DNA of 64,000 bases from Bifidobacterium imperatoris (lineage in GTDB: Bacteria; Actinomycetota; Actinomycetes; Actinomycetales; Bifidobacteriaceae): contig NZ_NMWV01000023.1 in assembly GCF_002860405.1 (NCBI RefSeq), positions 62,001 to 126,000 of the forward strand. The letters run 5' to 3'. Position 1 is the stretch's first letter, and each line of letters starts with the position of its first letter. This document shows, in pieces, positions 1 to 6,418 of this stretch. The position numbers were made by a program, and so were the translations under genes. The notes beneath the pieces are model-generated. The model worked only from the letters and a program-made list of their open reading frames with translations, ran no database searches and had not been told where the DNA came from.

Positions 1-1051
1 GAATATCCGAGTCGATAACGGCCTGCAAATCACCATCCAGCACAGCATCCAAGTTGTATGCCTTGTAGTTGGTGCGGTGATCGACGATACGGTTTTCCGG
101 GAAATTGTAGGTGCGGATGCGCTCCGAACGGTCCAGCGAGCGCACCTGGGAATGACGCATATCCGCAGCTTCGGCGGCCTCCTGCTCATGCTTCATGGCC
201 AGCAGGCGGCTCTTCAGTACTCGCAATGCGGCGGCACGGTTTTGAATCTGGGACTTCTCATCCTGCATGCTCACCACGATGCCGGTCGGAATATGCGTCA
301 TACGCACAGCGGAATAAGTGGTGTTCACCGACTGGCCGCCAGGACCGGAACTCATGAAGATATCAATCTTCAGATCCTTCGGATCGATTTCAATCTCGTC
401 ATCGTCTTCGTCGGCTTCCGGGAACACAATCACGCCAGCGGCGGAGGTCTGGATGCGGCCCTGCGATTCGGTGACAGGCACTCGCTGCACGCGGTGCACA
501 CCGCCTTCATACTTCATTGAGGCCCATACACCGTCTTCCGGAGCCGGAGTGCCCTTGGCGCGAATGGCAATCTGCACGTCCTTGACACCACCAAGCTCAG
601 TGGTGTTTTCAGACTGAATGTTCACGGTCCAACCGCGCTTTTCCGCGTAACGCGTGTACATGCGCAGCAGGTCTCCGGCGAACAGTGCCGCTTCCTCACC
701 ACCGGTACCAGCCTTGATTTCCATGATGGTGTCGCGGGCGTCATCGGGATCGCGTGGAATCAATGCGGTCCTAAGCTTTTCCTCGGCGGCCGGCAGTTCG
801 CCTTCCAACCGCTTGGCTTCCTCGGCAAAGTCCGCATCTTCACTTGCCATCTCCTGAGCGGCTTCCAAATCATCCTTGATTTGCAGCCATGCCTTATAAG
901 CGCTCACGATGGAGCCAAGTTCGGCATGACGACGGCCCAGCTTACGCAGTTTGTCGGGATTGGACACAATCTCAGGACTTGCCATCTGTTCTTCGATGGT
1001 CTGGTACTCCTCAAGCGCGGTCGCAGCCGCTGGGAATTGTTCGTCTGCCAT
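1..1051 (-). CDS. prfA: Peptide chain release factor 1 (3' end outside window)
   Basis: The protein recognises UAA/UAG stop codons in the ribosomal A site and triggers release of the finished peptide. Reading leftward from the ATG at 1051 gives [17 protein letters not shown] and continues open to the window edge, about 350 codons, so only the last dozen or so residues should be missing. The catalytic GGQ is visible within [20 protein letters not shown], followed by [17 protein letters not shown], both family hallmarks. A GGAAAG motif precedes the start. It lies just downstream of rpmE on the same strand, a common actinobacterial order. Annotated by motif recognition. Confidence 0.96.
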   Translation of the reverse strand, partial: MADEQFPAAATALEEYQTIEEQMASPEIVSNPDKLRKLGRRHAELGSIVSAYKAWLQIKDDLEAAQEMASEDADFAEEAKRLEGELPAAEEKLRTALIPRDPDDARDTIMEIKAGTGGEEAALFAGDLLRMYTRYAEKRGWTVNIQSENTTELGGVKDVQIAIRAKGTPAPEDGVWASMKYEGGVHRVQRVPVTESQGRIQTSAAGVIVFPEADEDDDEIEIDPKDLKIDIFMSSGPGGQSVNTTYSAVRMTHIPTGIVVSMQDEKSQIQNRAAALRVLKSRLLAMKHEQEAAEAADMRHSQVRSLDRSERIRTYNFPENRIVDHRTNYKAYNLDAVLDGDLQAVIDSDI

Positions 1052-1118
1052 TACGTTTCTTTCCAAAGTCAACAATTACTGTCTTGCATGCGCGTTTCAC
1101 ATGCGCATAGATACAAAA

Positions 1119-1171
1119 ACGCCAGTCCTTAGGAGAGCATGCCGAAGCATGCCGACCGAGCGGACTGGCGT
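1119..1171 (-). terminator. Rho-independent terminator after rpmE
   Basis: The arms ACGCCAGTCC (1119-1128) and GGACTGGCGT (1162-1171) pair perfectly and enclose a smaller GCATGC hairpin. On the minus strand the stem is followed by TTTTTG. It lies between rpmE and prfA and should end or attenuate rpmE transcription. Confidence 0.75.
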
Positions 1172-1179
1172 GAAGTATG

Positions 1180-1392
1180 CTACTTGCTCTTCTTGCCGTA
1201 GCGCTTCTCGAAGCGAGCAACACGACCACCGGTGTCGAGAATCTTCTGCTTGCCGGTGTAGAACGGGTGGCACTGAGAGCACACGTCAACGAACATGTGG
1301 TCTTCCTTGCCAGCGGTGCGGGTCACGAAAGTGTTGCCGCATGAGCAAGTCACCTCAACCAGGTGATAATCAGGATGAATACCCTGCTGCAT
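1180..1392 (-). CDS. rpmE: 50S ribosomal protein L31
   Basis: L31 binds at the ribosome central protuberance and helps bridge the subunits. The 70-aa protein starts [10 protein letters not shown] and carries CSCG at 16-19 and CSQC at 37-40, so it keeps the four cysteines of the zinc-binding C+ form. A GGAGACGTAAA ribosome binding site precedes the ATG. In unintegrated relatives the tRNA-Met gene would sit just upstream of this gene. Here the prophage separates them. Confidence 0.97.
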   Translation of the reverse strand: MQQGIHPDYHLVEVTCSCGNTFVTRTAGKEDHMFVDVCSQCHPFYTGKQKILDTGGRVARFEKRYGKKSK

Positions 1393-1500
1393 TTTACGTC
1401 TCCTATGGATTCGGGGGACCCGGGTCGCAATGCCCCTATGGCATAGCGTGAACCGGAACCTGAAAGATGTTACTCTCGTACATGGACGTATACGAGTGAG

Positions 1501-1540
1501 AATGAGTGGGGCCGCAGGGGCTTGGACCCTGGACCGGGCG
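1501..1540. other. attL, left attachment core of the prophage
   Basis: These 40 bases match 20039-20078 at 39 of 40 positions. The only difference is G at 1525 against A at 20063. The core equals the 3' part of tRNA-Met (T arm plus acceptor strand, minus sense). The G changes the conserved TTC of the T loop to TCC, so this copy is a non-functional fragment. The integrase gene begins about 110 bases to the right. Confidence 0.9.
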
Positions 1541-1568
1541 GCCTCGGTCCAGGGTCCAAGCCCCTGCG
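1513..1568. repeat. 24-bp perfect palindrome made of an inverted tRNA-Met fragment
   Basis: Bases 1513-1536 pair without mismatch with 1545-1568 around an 8-base loop. The left arm is part of the attachment core and the right arm is an inverted copy of the same tRNA-Met T-arm sequence, sharing the TCC variant. A second palindrome, TGCGCGGCCGCGCA (1565-1578), and six T (1579-1584) follow, so the + strand resembles a strong terminator. Confidence 0.85.
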
Positions 1569-1648
1569 CGGCCGCGCATTTTTTCGACTGTTCACCTTAG
1601 CAGCCTGAGTGGTCCTACATTCAGATGACCACAAGGGAGGTGGTCAAT

Positions 1649-2488
1649 ATGAGAATGCAACCACAACCGTGGCCAGACTCGTGGAAGGAAACCGCAGAGC
1701 AATGGCTGGTCTATCTGACGGCGTGCGGACGCGCCGCCACAACCATTGAAACAAGAAAAAGAAAACTTGCCGGCTTCGCACGCTGGGTTGAGAAACCACC
1801 GGAAAAGGTCACTCGCACCGACTGTGAAGCATGGATGGGCCGCGAGCATCTGGCAGCGGAGACGCGCAAGGGCATTCGGGCAACGTTGACCGGATATTTC
1901 GAATGGATGCACGATCACGGCTTCATCGATGAAGACCCTGCTGCAAAATTGCCGCATATCGCCGGTTCGCGCCCTCATCCGCACCCGTGCCCCGATGCCG
2001 GTATACGGATGGCGATGGAGGGAATGAGTGAACGCGACGCGCTCATGGTGAGACTTGGAGCCGAGTTGGCTCTCAGGCGTAGCGAGATAGCCCAGATACG
2101 CGGCACCGACGTAATGACGGACGTGTTGGGGGAACGCTGCCTGATAGTGAACGGCAAGGGAAACAAGCAGCGGCTCATACCGTTGACTTCCGAGCTTGCC
2201 GACCTTATAACCAAGGCCGGTGACGGCTGGCTGTTCCCTTCCCGGAACGACGGCGGCAAGAGCCATATCCGACCGGAGCGCGTGGGAAAGATAATCAGCC
2301 GTCGCCTGCCAGAGGGTTATTCCACCCATAGTCTGCGCCACCGCGCGGCCACGCGCGCCTATGTGCAGACACGCGATCTACTCGCCGTGTGCGCCCTGTT
2401 GGGTCATACGAGCGTGGCGACTACGCAAAGGTATGTGGCCATGCCTCCCGAACATCTGAGAGGCATGGTAGCCGCGTTGGCGGTGTGA
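1649..2488 (+). CDS. int: Phage integrase, tyrosine recombinase
   Basis: It catalyses site-specific recombination between phage and bacterial att sites. The 279-aa protein has an N-terminal SAM-like DNA-binding region (about 10-100) and a C-terminal catalytic domain. Visible catalytic residues are R143 in LALRRSEI, K170 in GKGNK, H227 and R230 in HSLRHR, H253 in LLGHTS and Y262 in TTQRYV. The ATG at 1649 is chosen because AGGGAGG lies 9 bases upstream; an upstream in-frame ATG (1625) has no such site. The protein ends AALAV, a small hydrophobic tail like ssrA-type protease tags. In the free phage this gene would follow the repressor gene by 40 bases; in the lysogen it is cut off from that promoter. 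Confidence 0.95.
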   Translation: MRMQPQPWPDSWKETAEQWLVYLTACGRAATTIETRKRKLAGFARWVEKPPEKVTRTDCEAWMGREHLAAETRKGIRATLTGYFEWMHDHGFIDEDPAAKLPHIAGSRPHPHPCPDAGIRMAMEGMSERDALMVRLGAELALRRSEIAQIRGTDVMTDVLGERCLIVNGKGNKQRLIPLTSELADLITKAGDGWLFPSRNDGGKSHIRPERVGKIISRRLPEGYSTHSLRHRAATRAYVQTRDLLAVCALLGHTSVATTQRYVAMPPEHLRGMVAALAV

Positions 2489-2489
2489 T

Positions 2490-2756
2490 TCACCATTTAA
2501 TCGCGTGCTGGGCGCGGGACTTGGCACTGATGGGGTTGTCCTTCCACCATGCCCAGAGCGCCGCGCCAATATTCCACATCAACGCCACCAGCTGGTTGAT
2601 GGTGTCGTCCGCGATGGGGATGGTGTCAACGCCGAACATGACCAATGCCGCGTTGACAAGACCCAGCAGCAGCACGGCGAAGCGTGCGATGGTTGCTGCG
2701 CTCACGCCCGGAGTGCGCTGGTCCCCGCCTTCCACCTGTTCCTCGTATTCCTTCAT
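2490..2756 (-). CDS. Holin (SPP1/phi-LC3 type)
   Basis: Holins form inner-membrane holes that release endolysin. The 88-aa protein has two hydrophobic segments, about 24-42 and 54-71, joined by a short charged turn (GVDTIPIADD), and ends in a tail beginning WWKDNPISAKSR. The two-segment plan with an AALWAWWK-N motif is typical of small Gram-positive phage holins. It is the last gene of the leftward block, directly after the endolysin, with AAAGG 7 bases before its ATG. Confidence 0.85.
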   Translation of the reverse strand: MKEYEEQVEGGDQRTPGVSAATIARFAVLLLGLVNAALVMFGVDTIPIADDTINQLVALMWNIGAALWAWWKDNPISAKSRAQHAIKW

Positions 2757-2759
2757 TGT

Positions 2760-3653
2760 TCAGCCTTTCTTTTCGGTGGCGGTCATGCTGATTTCCAGCG
2801 AAGAGAGTTTTGACTTCACCGCGTCCTGCACGATCTTGGCGATTTCGCCGGGGTCGGCCCCCATTGACTTGCTGAGTGCGTCGATTGCCGCCGATTGCGC
2901 CGCTTCGGTCGTCTTGATGGATGCCAGCGTGTTGTCGGTGATTTCCGCCGCCCTGGTCATCCACGGCCCCTTGCTGCTGGTCTCCATTTCCGGCACGCCC
3001 GCCTTCTTGAGGACCGTCAACTGGTCAGGTACTCCGATGTATTTGATTCCGGTGAGGATGTTCCAGTAGTAGACCTTTCCTGTGTCGAGGTCGTTGAAAA
3101 GCATTTCTGCCATGTCGTTTCCTTTCCTTGGGGTTGTACCGCCGTTCAATAGTTGGTTTGCCCTGGTGATGACGCGGGCCACGTCCAAACCGTTGATGGT
3201 TCTGTCGGGGCAACCGGCATGAGTGGTGCCCGGCACTTCCCTGTGAAGCACGATGTTTCCGCGTCGTCCGCCCGTCTCGTCGTGCCATAGTTTCGTCCAG
3301 CCGTAGCGGCGTGCGATGTCCGCGCAAAGTCGCGCGGATGCCTCGTATTCGGCGGCGGTCGGGGCGATGCCGGCGATGCCACCAGCGTGCTCGATGCTGA
3401 TGCCCGAACAATCGCTTGCCATGTTCGCGTCGCACCATGCGCCGTTAGCTTCGTCCACCCATTGGTAGATCGTGCCGTCCGTTCCTACGCCGTAGGTGCT
3501 GGATGCCCTGTAGCTGGGTCGTTGGAAACATGCGTTGGTTCCTTCGAGGCTGCCGACCATGATGTGCAGGGTGATATGGGTGACCTTGTAGCCGTTGCGC
3601 CCGTTGTAATGGTTCGGGCTTCCTTTCCATAAGGCCTTTGAATAGCCGACCAT
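2760..3653 (-). CDS. Endolysin, N-acetylmuramoyl-L-alanine amidase (Amidase_2)
   Basis: It cleaves the bond between muramic acid and the peptide stem at lysis. The start at 3653 (MVGYSKALWK) has GAAAGGAG 5 bases upstream; the longer open frame above it is low-complexity and lacks such a site. Residues 20-160 form an Amidase_2 domain with probable zinc ligands H30 (THITLH), H137 (VLHREV) and C148 (HAGCPD). After residue 180 the protein changes to a separate module starting MAEMLFNDLDTGKVYYW, probably wall binding or multimerising. The joining residues TPRKGND are the translation of a ribosome binding site, so the C-terminal part may also be made alone. Total length 297 aa. Confidence 0.92.
   Translation of the reverse strand: MVGYSKALWKGSPNHYNGRNGYKVTHITLHIMVGSLEGTNACFQRPSYRASSTYGVGTDGTIYQWVDEANGAWCDANMASDCSGISIEHAGGIAGIAPTAAEYEASARLCADIARRYGWTKLWHDETGGRRGNIVLHREVPGTTHAGCPDRTINGLDVARVITRANQLLNGGTTPRKGNDMAEMLFNDLDTGKVYYWNILTGIKYIGVPDQLTVLKKAGVPEMETSSKGPWMTRAAEITDNTLASIKTTEAAQSAAIDALSKSMGADPGEIAKIVQDAVKSKLSSLEISMTATEKKG
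3111..3129 (-). promoter_or_regulatory. Internal ribosome binding site and ATG inside the endolysin gene
   Basis: On the coding strand AAGGAAAGGAAACGAC directly precedes an in-frame ATG at 3113. Initiation here would give a 117-aa protein equal to the endolysin C-terminal module. Some known endolysins are made as full-length plus C-terminal-only chains that assemble together. Confidence 0.6.
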
Positions 3654-3663
3654 GTTGCTCCTT

Positions 3664-3903
3664 TCAGTCGTCGTGGTTGAAGAGGCCTTCGGGTGGTTCC
3701 GGTGGTGGCGGTGGCGCGCGCCTGTAAATGGCGTCCACCAGCTGGCGGTTCCATTGCCATAAGAGCGCGTTGTCGGCCTGCATCTGCTGGGCCAGCCGGT
3801 AGGCTTCCATGCGGTCGCGTGCGGCGGTGACGAGCTGCTGGGCGAATGCTCCAAGCACGATGCCGATGACACCGACTATTGCCACCAAAACGTTTTCGCT
3901 CAT
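3664..3903 (-). CDS. Small phage membrane protein, unknown
   Basis: I do not recognise a family. The 79-aa protein starts MSENVLVAIVGVIGIVLGAF, a single N-terminal membrane segment (about 4-23), followed by a polar amphipathic region and a proline run, APPPPPEPPEG. It sits 10 bases upstream of the endolysin and downstream of the tail-fibre region, the place where phages keep accessory lysis proteins, so a second holin or holin modulator is possible. AAAGAG lies 5 bases before the ATG. Confidence 0.65.
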   Translation of the reverse strand: MSENVLVAIVGVIGIVLGAFAQQLVTAARDRMEAYRLAQQMQADNALLWQWNRQLVDAIYRRAPPPPPEPPEGLFNHDD

Positions 3904-3920
3904 GTGTTCTCTTTTCTTAA

Positions 3921-4199
3921 GGTCGTGGTTCGCAGGGTTACGGGTTCCAAGAGGTCAAAGGCGGTGTAGTCGCACGTGTTTTGCAGCCGAACCAGACCGT
4001 GAGGCATAGCCTGACATGGCCCAGGAAATTCAAAAGCAAGCCGCAAATCGTGGGATGGTATGCAAATGACAATCTGTATTCCTGCTCGATAACCGACTGG
4101 ACTACGGACGGCTGTGTTTTGAATATTAAGAACGTGGGGGAAGTCGCCAATCAGATTGACGGTTTCGTGTATGCCATCGCGTGGGGTGAATTCGCCTAA
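3921..4199 (+). pseudogene. Orphan 3' coding cassette facing the tail-fibre gene
   Basis: The + strand is open from 3921 to the TAA at 4197-4199 for 92 codons, but there is no ATG and no ribosome binding site; only a TTG at 3981. The translation looks like a protein C-terminus (ending DGFVYAIAWGEFA). Its stop overlaps the stop of the opposing tail-fibre gene by four bases. An imperfect inverted copy of its beginning lies inside that gene (3931-3947 against 4544-4560). This fits an alternative C-terminal half parked in the off orientation. All of the gap between 3904 and 4195 is occupied by this cassette. Confidence 0.55.
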
Positions 4200-4560
4200 C
4201 TGAAGGTGACGCCGGCCGGTATCGGTAGGGTGCACGGCGTGTGAATGCAACGGTCTCCATTCGTCAAGGAACCGATCACGGTGATATTCCCGTCCGTGCC
4301 CCATGTGGCCTGCTTGCCGAAATTCCCGGACTGTATCGCCCATAAACACCCCAACGGCACGGGCGCTGATGGTTTCACGCCCGACGAATACAGGAACACC
4401 GGGTAATTGCCTACTGTAACGGTGCTTCTGAAGCCGGTGAGGTTCACATGAATCAACCCCAGTGTCGGGTTCACGAGTATTTCATTTGCGCCGCCATATA
4501 AGTCGGGGGCGAACGATCCGGTGTTCTGCATTTTGAATTTCGCGGACCTGTAATCCTGCG
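3931..4560. repeat. Imperfect inverted repeat flanking the tail-fibre 3' region
   Basis: CGCAGGGTTACGGGTTC (3931-3947, + strand) matches CGCAGGATTACAGGTCC read on the minus strand at 4560-4544, 14 of 17 positions. Both copies are in the same reading phase (S/T-Q-x-Y). They bound the two opposing 3' coding segments. The three mismatches mean a conservative recombinase site is not proven. Confidence 0.45.
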
Positions 4561-4882
4561 TTAGCTGGTTTTTGAGGGTGTCGAGCATTGCGCTGGTGGC
4601 GTAGGGGAGCCATGCCGAACCGTTCCAATAATATGGTCCGTTGTTTGATTCGGTGGGGTCTGCGGTCACGTAGCCGGTTTGGCCTGTGGTGCCTTTGAGT
4701 CCGGCCAGTGTCTCCAGGGTGGTGGCGATGACGGGTTTCACGCCTTCGGGGGTGTTGCGGTTGTCCACCTCGTTCAATGCGGTTTCCACGCCGTTGGCCA
4801 TTTTGGCGAATTGTTCCGGCGCGGCGGATACAAGGTCATTGCCTTCGAGATAGGGGATGCCGTAAATGGGTGTCGTCTTCAT
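4196..4882 (-). CDS. Phage tail fibre / receptor-binding protein
   Basis: The 228-aa protein probably forms or tips a tail fibre that contacts the host. The start MKTTPIYGIPYLEGNDLVSA with QFAKMANGVETAL is a common N-terminal attachment module of Gram-positive phage tail proteins. Residues 85-100 (NNGPYYWNGSAWLPY) are another frequent tail motif. The C-terminal part, after about 115, is beta-rich and ends in PIPAGVTFS. Its start overlaps the stop of the upstream tail gene by one base. The gene may have an exchangeable 3' half. Confidence 0.75.
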   Translation of the reverse strand: MKTTPIYGIPYLEGNDLVSAAPEQFAKMANGVETALNEVDNRNTPEGVKPVIATTLETLAGLKGTTGQTGYVTADPTESNNGPYYWNGSAWLPYATSAMLDTLKNQLTQDYRSAKFKMQNTGSFAPDLYGGANEILVNPTLGLIHVNLTGFRSTVTVGNYPVFLYSSGVKPSAPVPLGCLWAIQSGNFGKQATWGTDGNITVIGSLTNGDRCIHTPCTLPIPAGVTFS

Positions 4883-6417
4883 TACTGTTGTTGTCCTTCC
4901 CAGTTTGGTTGGTCGAGTGGTTTCGGCTGTTCGAAGTCGTGTATCAAGCCGAGTTCGGCCAAGCTCATGACGGTTTCAGCCCATGTGGCGGGCCATGCCT
5001 TCAGGTCGGCCCATGTGGATGAATCCGTTTGGACGAGTGGTAGCGGCCATAGGGTGACTTCGTTTCTGAGGACTGGCGTGGAGTCCTGCCAGTCGAACGT
5101 GAGCGTGCCGCCGATGGCGGTGTATGCGCCGCCTGTGGCCGGCCTGTTCGATTCGTCGGTGAGCTGGCCGCTTCGCATGCCCTGGAATATGAGTGGGCCC
5201 GGTGGTGAGGTCAGGTAAAGTTCCGGGTGCTCTGCGGGGTCTATGCGCCGCCCGTCGAACACGATGGTGTCGGGTGTAAGTCGCCGGTCCTTGGTTTCAA
5301 TCCAGATGGCCGTCTGCTGCCGGTCGGTATCCGATGGTTTCCAGGTGGCGCCGCCCGCTCGGGTGAACACGCCACCGCTGTCGTCCTGCAACGTCATATC
5401 ACTTTCGAGGGTGATGCTGGACTGGGTGGCGGTCAGGTTGGCGGGCAGTCGGTTCTGATCCGTTAGCGTGGCTTCCGCTTCCTCGAAACCTAGCACGCCT
5501 TTATCGTCGGCCGTGGCCTTCTTTCCCTTAATCACGAGTTGGGTCACGGGTTCCGGGATGGTCAGGCCTTGTTCGTCATCGGTTTCCACGAGCTTGGCGC
5601 TGATGGCGGGGGTTTCGTTGACGGTCATCACGCCTTCAACGGTCACGCCGATGGTGACGGGACTGTTCAACGGCGTGTATTCCACGCGGCTTGCATCCTT
5701 GTGCGGCACCTCGTACCACAATGGTAGTTCCGGATGATGCGCGTAGAGCCGGTGCAATAGGTCCAATTGGGTCGGGTATTCGTCCACGCCGTAGGATGCG
5801 GGGGTGCCGGTGGTTTCGAGTCCGGTGGCGTCTGCTGATGGCGCGCCGGCTTCGATGGCACGCCTGTTCAGCTCGTTGAGCCTGTCCGCTGTGGTGGTGT
5901 TGACCCAATGCTGTTCGTTCCATCGCGTGTCCGTCGAGGTCGGCCCCTGGCTGGCCAATCGTTTCCACAGCAGCAGGCGGCCGGATGCGCTCAGTTTGAG
6001 TTTCCAGCCGTCACGGTAGGCGGTGGCGGTGCCGCCGTTGCCGATGATTCCGTCGAACAGGGTTATGGCCGTGTTGTCAGGTGTTCCGGGTATGGAAGGC
6101 GAATAAGCGGAGTGCAGACGGCTTAGTGGGTTCTTCTGCGCGCCCCATGCGCCCATATCCGTGGTGAGCATGTTCCACGTGGGTTGTTCGGTGATCTGCA
6201 CGAGCAGTCGCGCGCCGGCCAGTGTGATGGCGTGGCCTGTCAGCCAGCCTTTCCGGTCGCGTATGGTGAACGTCATCACGGAGGGGTCCGGCTGGCTGTC
6301 GATGTTCTGCACGCCCCATTCGATGCTGAATGTGCTGAACGCGGCTATATCCTGTTGCGGGTCGTTGAGGCCTGTCCAACCTTCGCCCCAGTCGATGAAC
6401 ATGTAGGGTTTCTGCAT
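4882..6417 (-). CDS. Minor tail protein, probable baseplate component
   Basis: I infer a distal-tail or tail-hub role from position directly after the tape measure gene. The 511-aa protein starts MQKPYMFIDWGEGWTGLND and is rich in W, T and D with alternating beta-type segments; no membrane segment or catalytic motif stands out. The stretch FTIRDRKGWLTGHAITLAGA near residue 50-75 recurs in actinobacteriophage minor tail proteins in my recollection. One base separates its start from the tape measure stop, so translation is probably coupled. Confidence 0.75.
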   Translation of the reverse strand: MQKPYMFIDWGEGWTGLNDPQQDIAAFSTFSIEWGVQNIDSQPDPSVMTFTIRDRKGWLTGHAITLAGARLLVQITEQPTWNMLTTDMGAWGAQKNPLSRLHSAYSPSIPGTPDNTAITLFDGIIGNGGTATAYRDGWKLKLSASGRLLLWKRLASQGPTSTDTRWNEQHWVNTTTADRLNELNRRAIEAGAPSADATGLETTGTPASYGVDEYPTQLDLLHRLYAHHPELPLWYEVPHKDASRVEYTPLNSPVTIGVTVEGVMTVNETPAISAKLVETDDEQGLTIPEPVTQLVIKGKKATADDKGVLGFEEAEATLTDQNRLPANLTATQSSITLESDMTLQDDSGGVFTRAGGATWKPSDTDRQQTAIWIETKDRRLTPDTIVFDGRRIDPAEHPELYLTSPPGPLIFQGMRSGQLTDESNRPATGGAYTAIGGTLTFDWQDSTPVLRNEVTLWPLPLVQTDSSTWADLKAWPATWAETVMSLAELGLIHDFEQPKPLDQPNWEGQQQ

Positions 6418-6418
6418 G

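Noticed and set aside
3900-4349. 149-codon minus-strand frame across the tail-fibre 3' end
   Set aside because: Overlaps the tail-fibre gene in another frame and lacks protein-like composition; the + strand cassette explains the region better.
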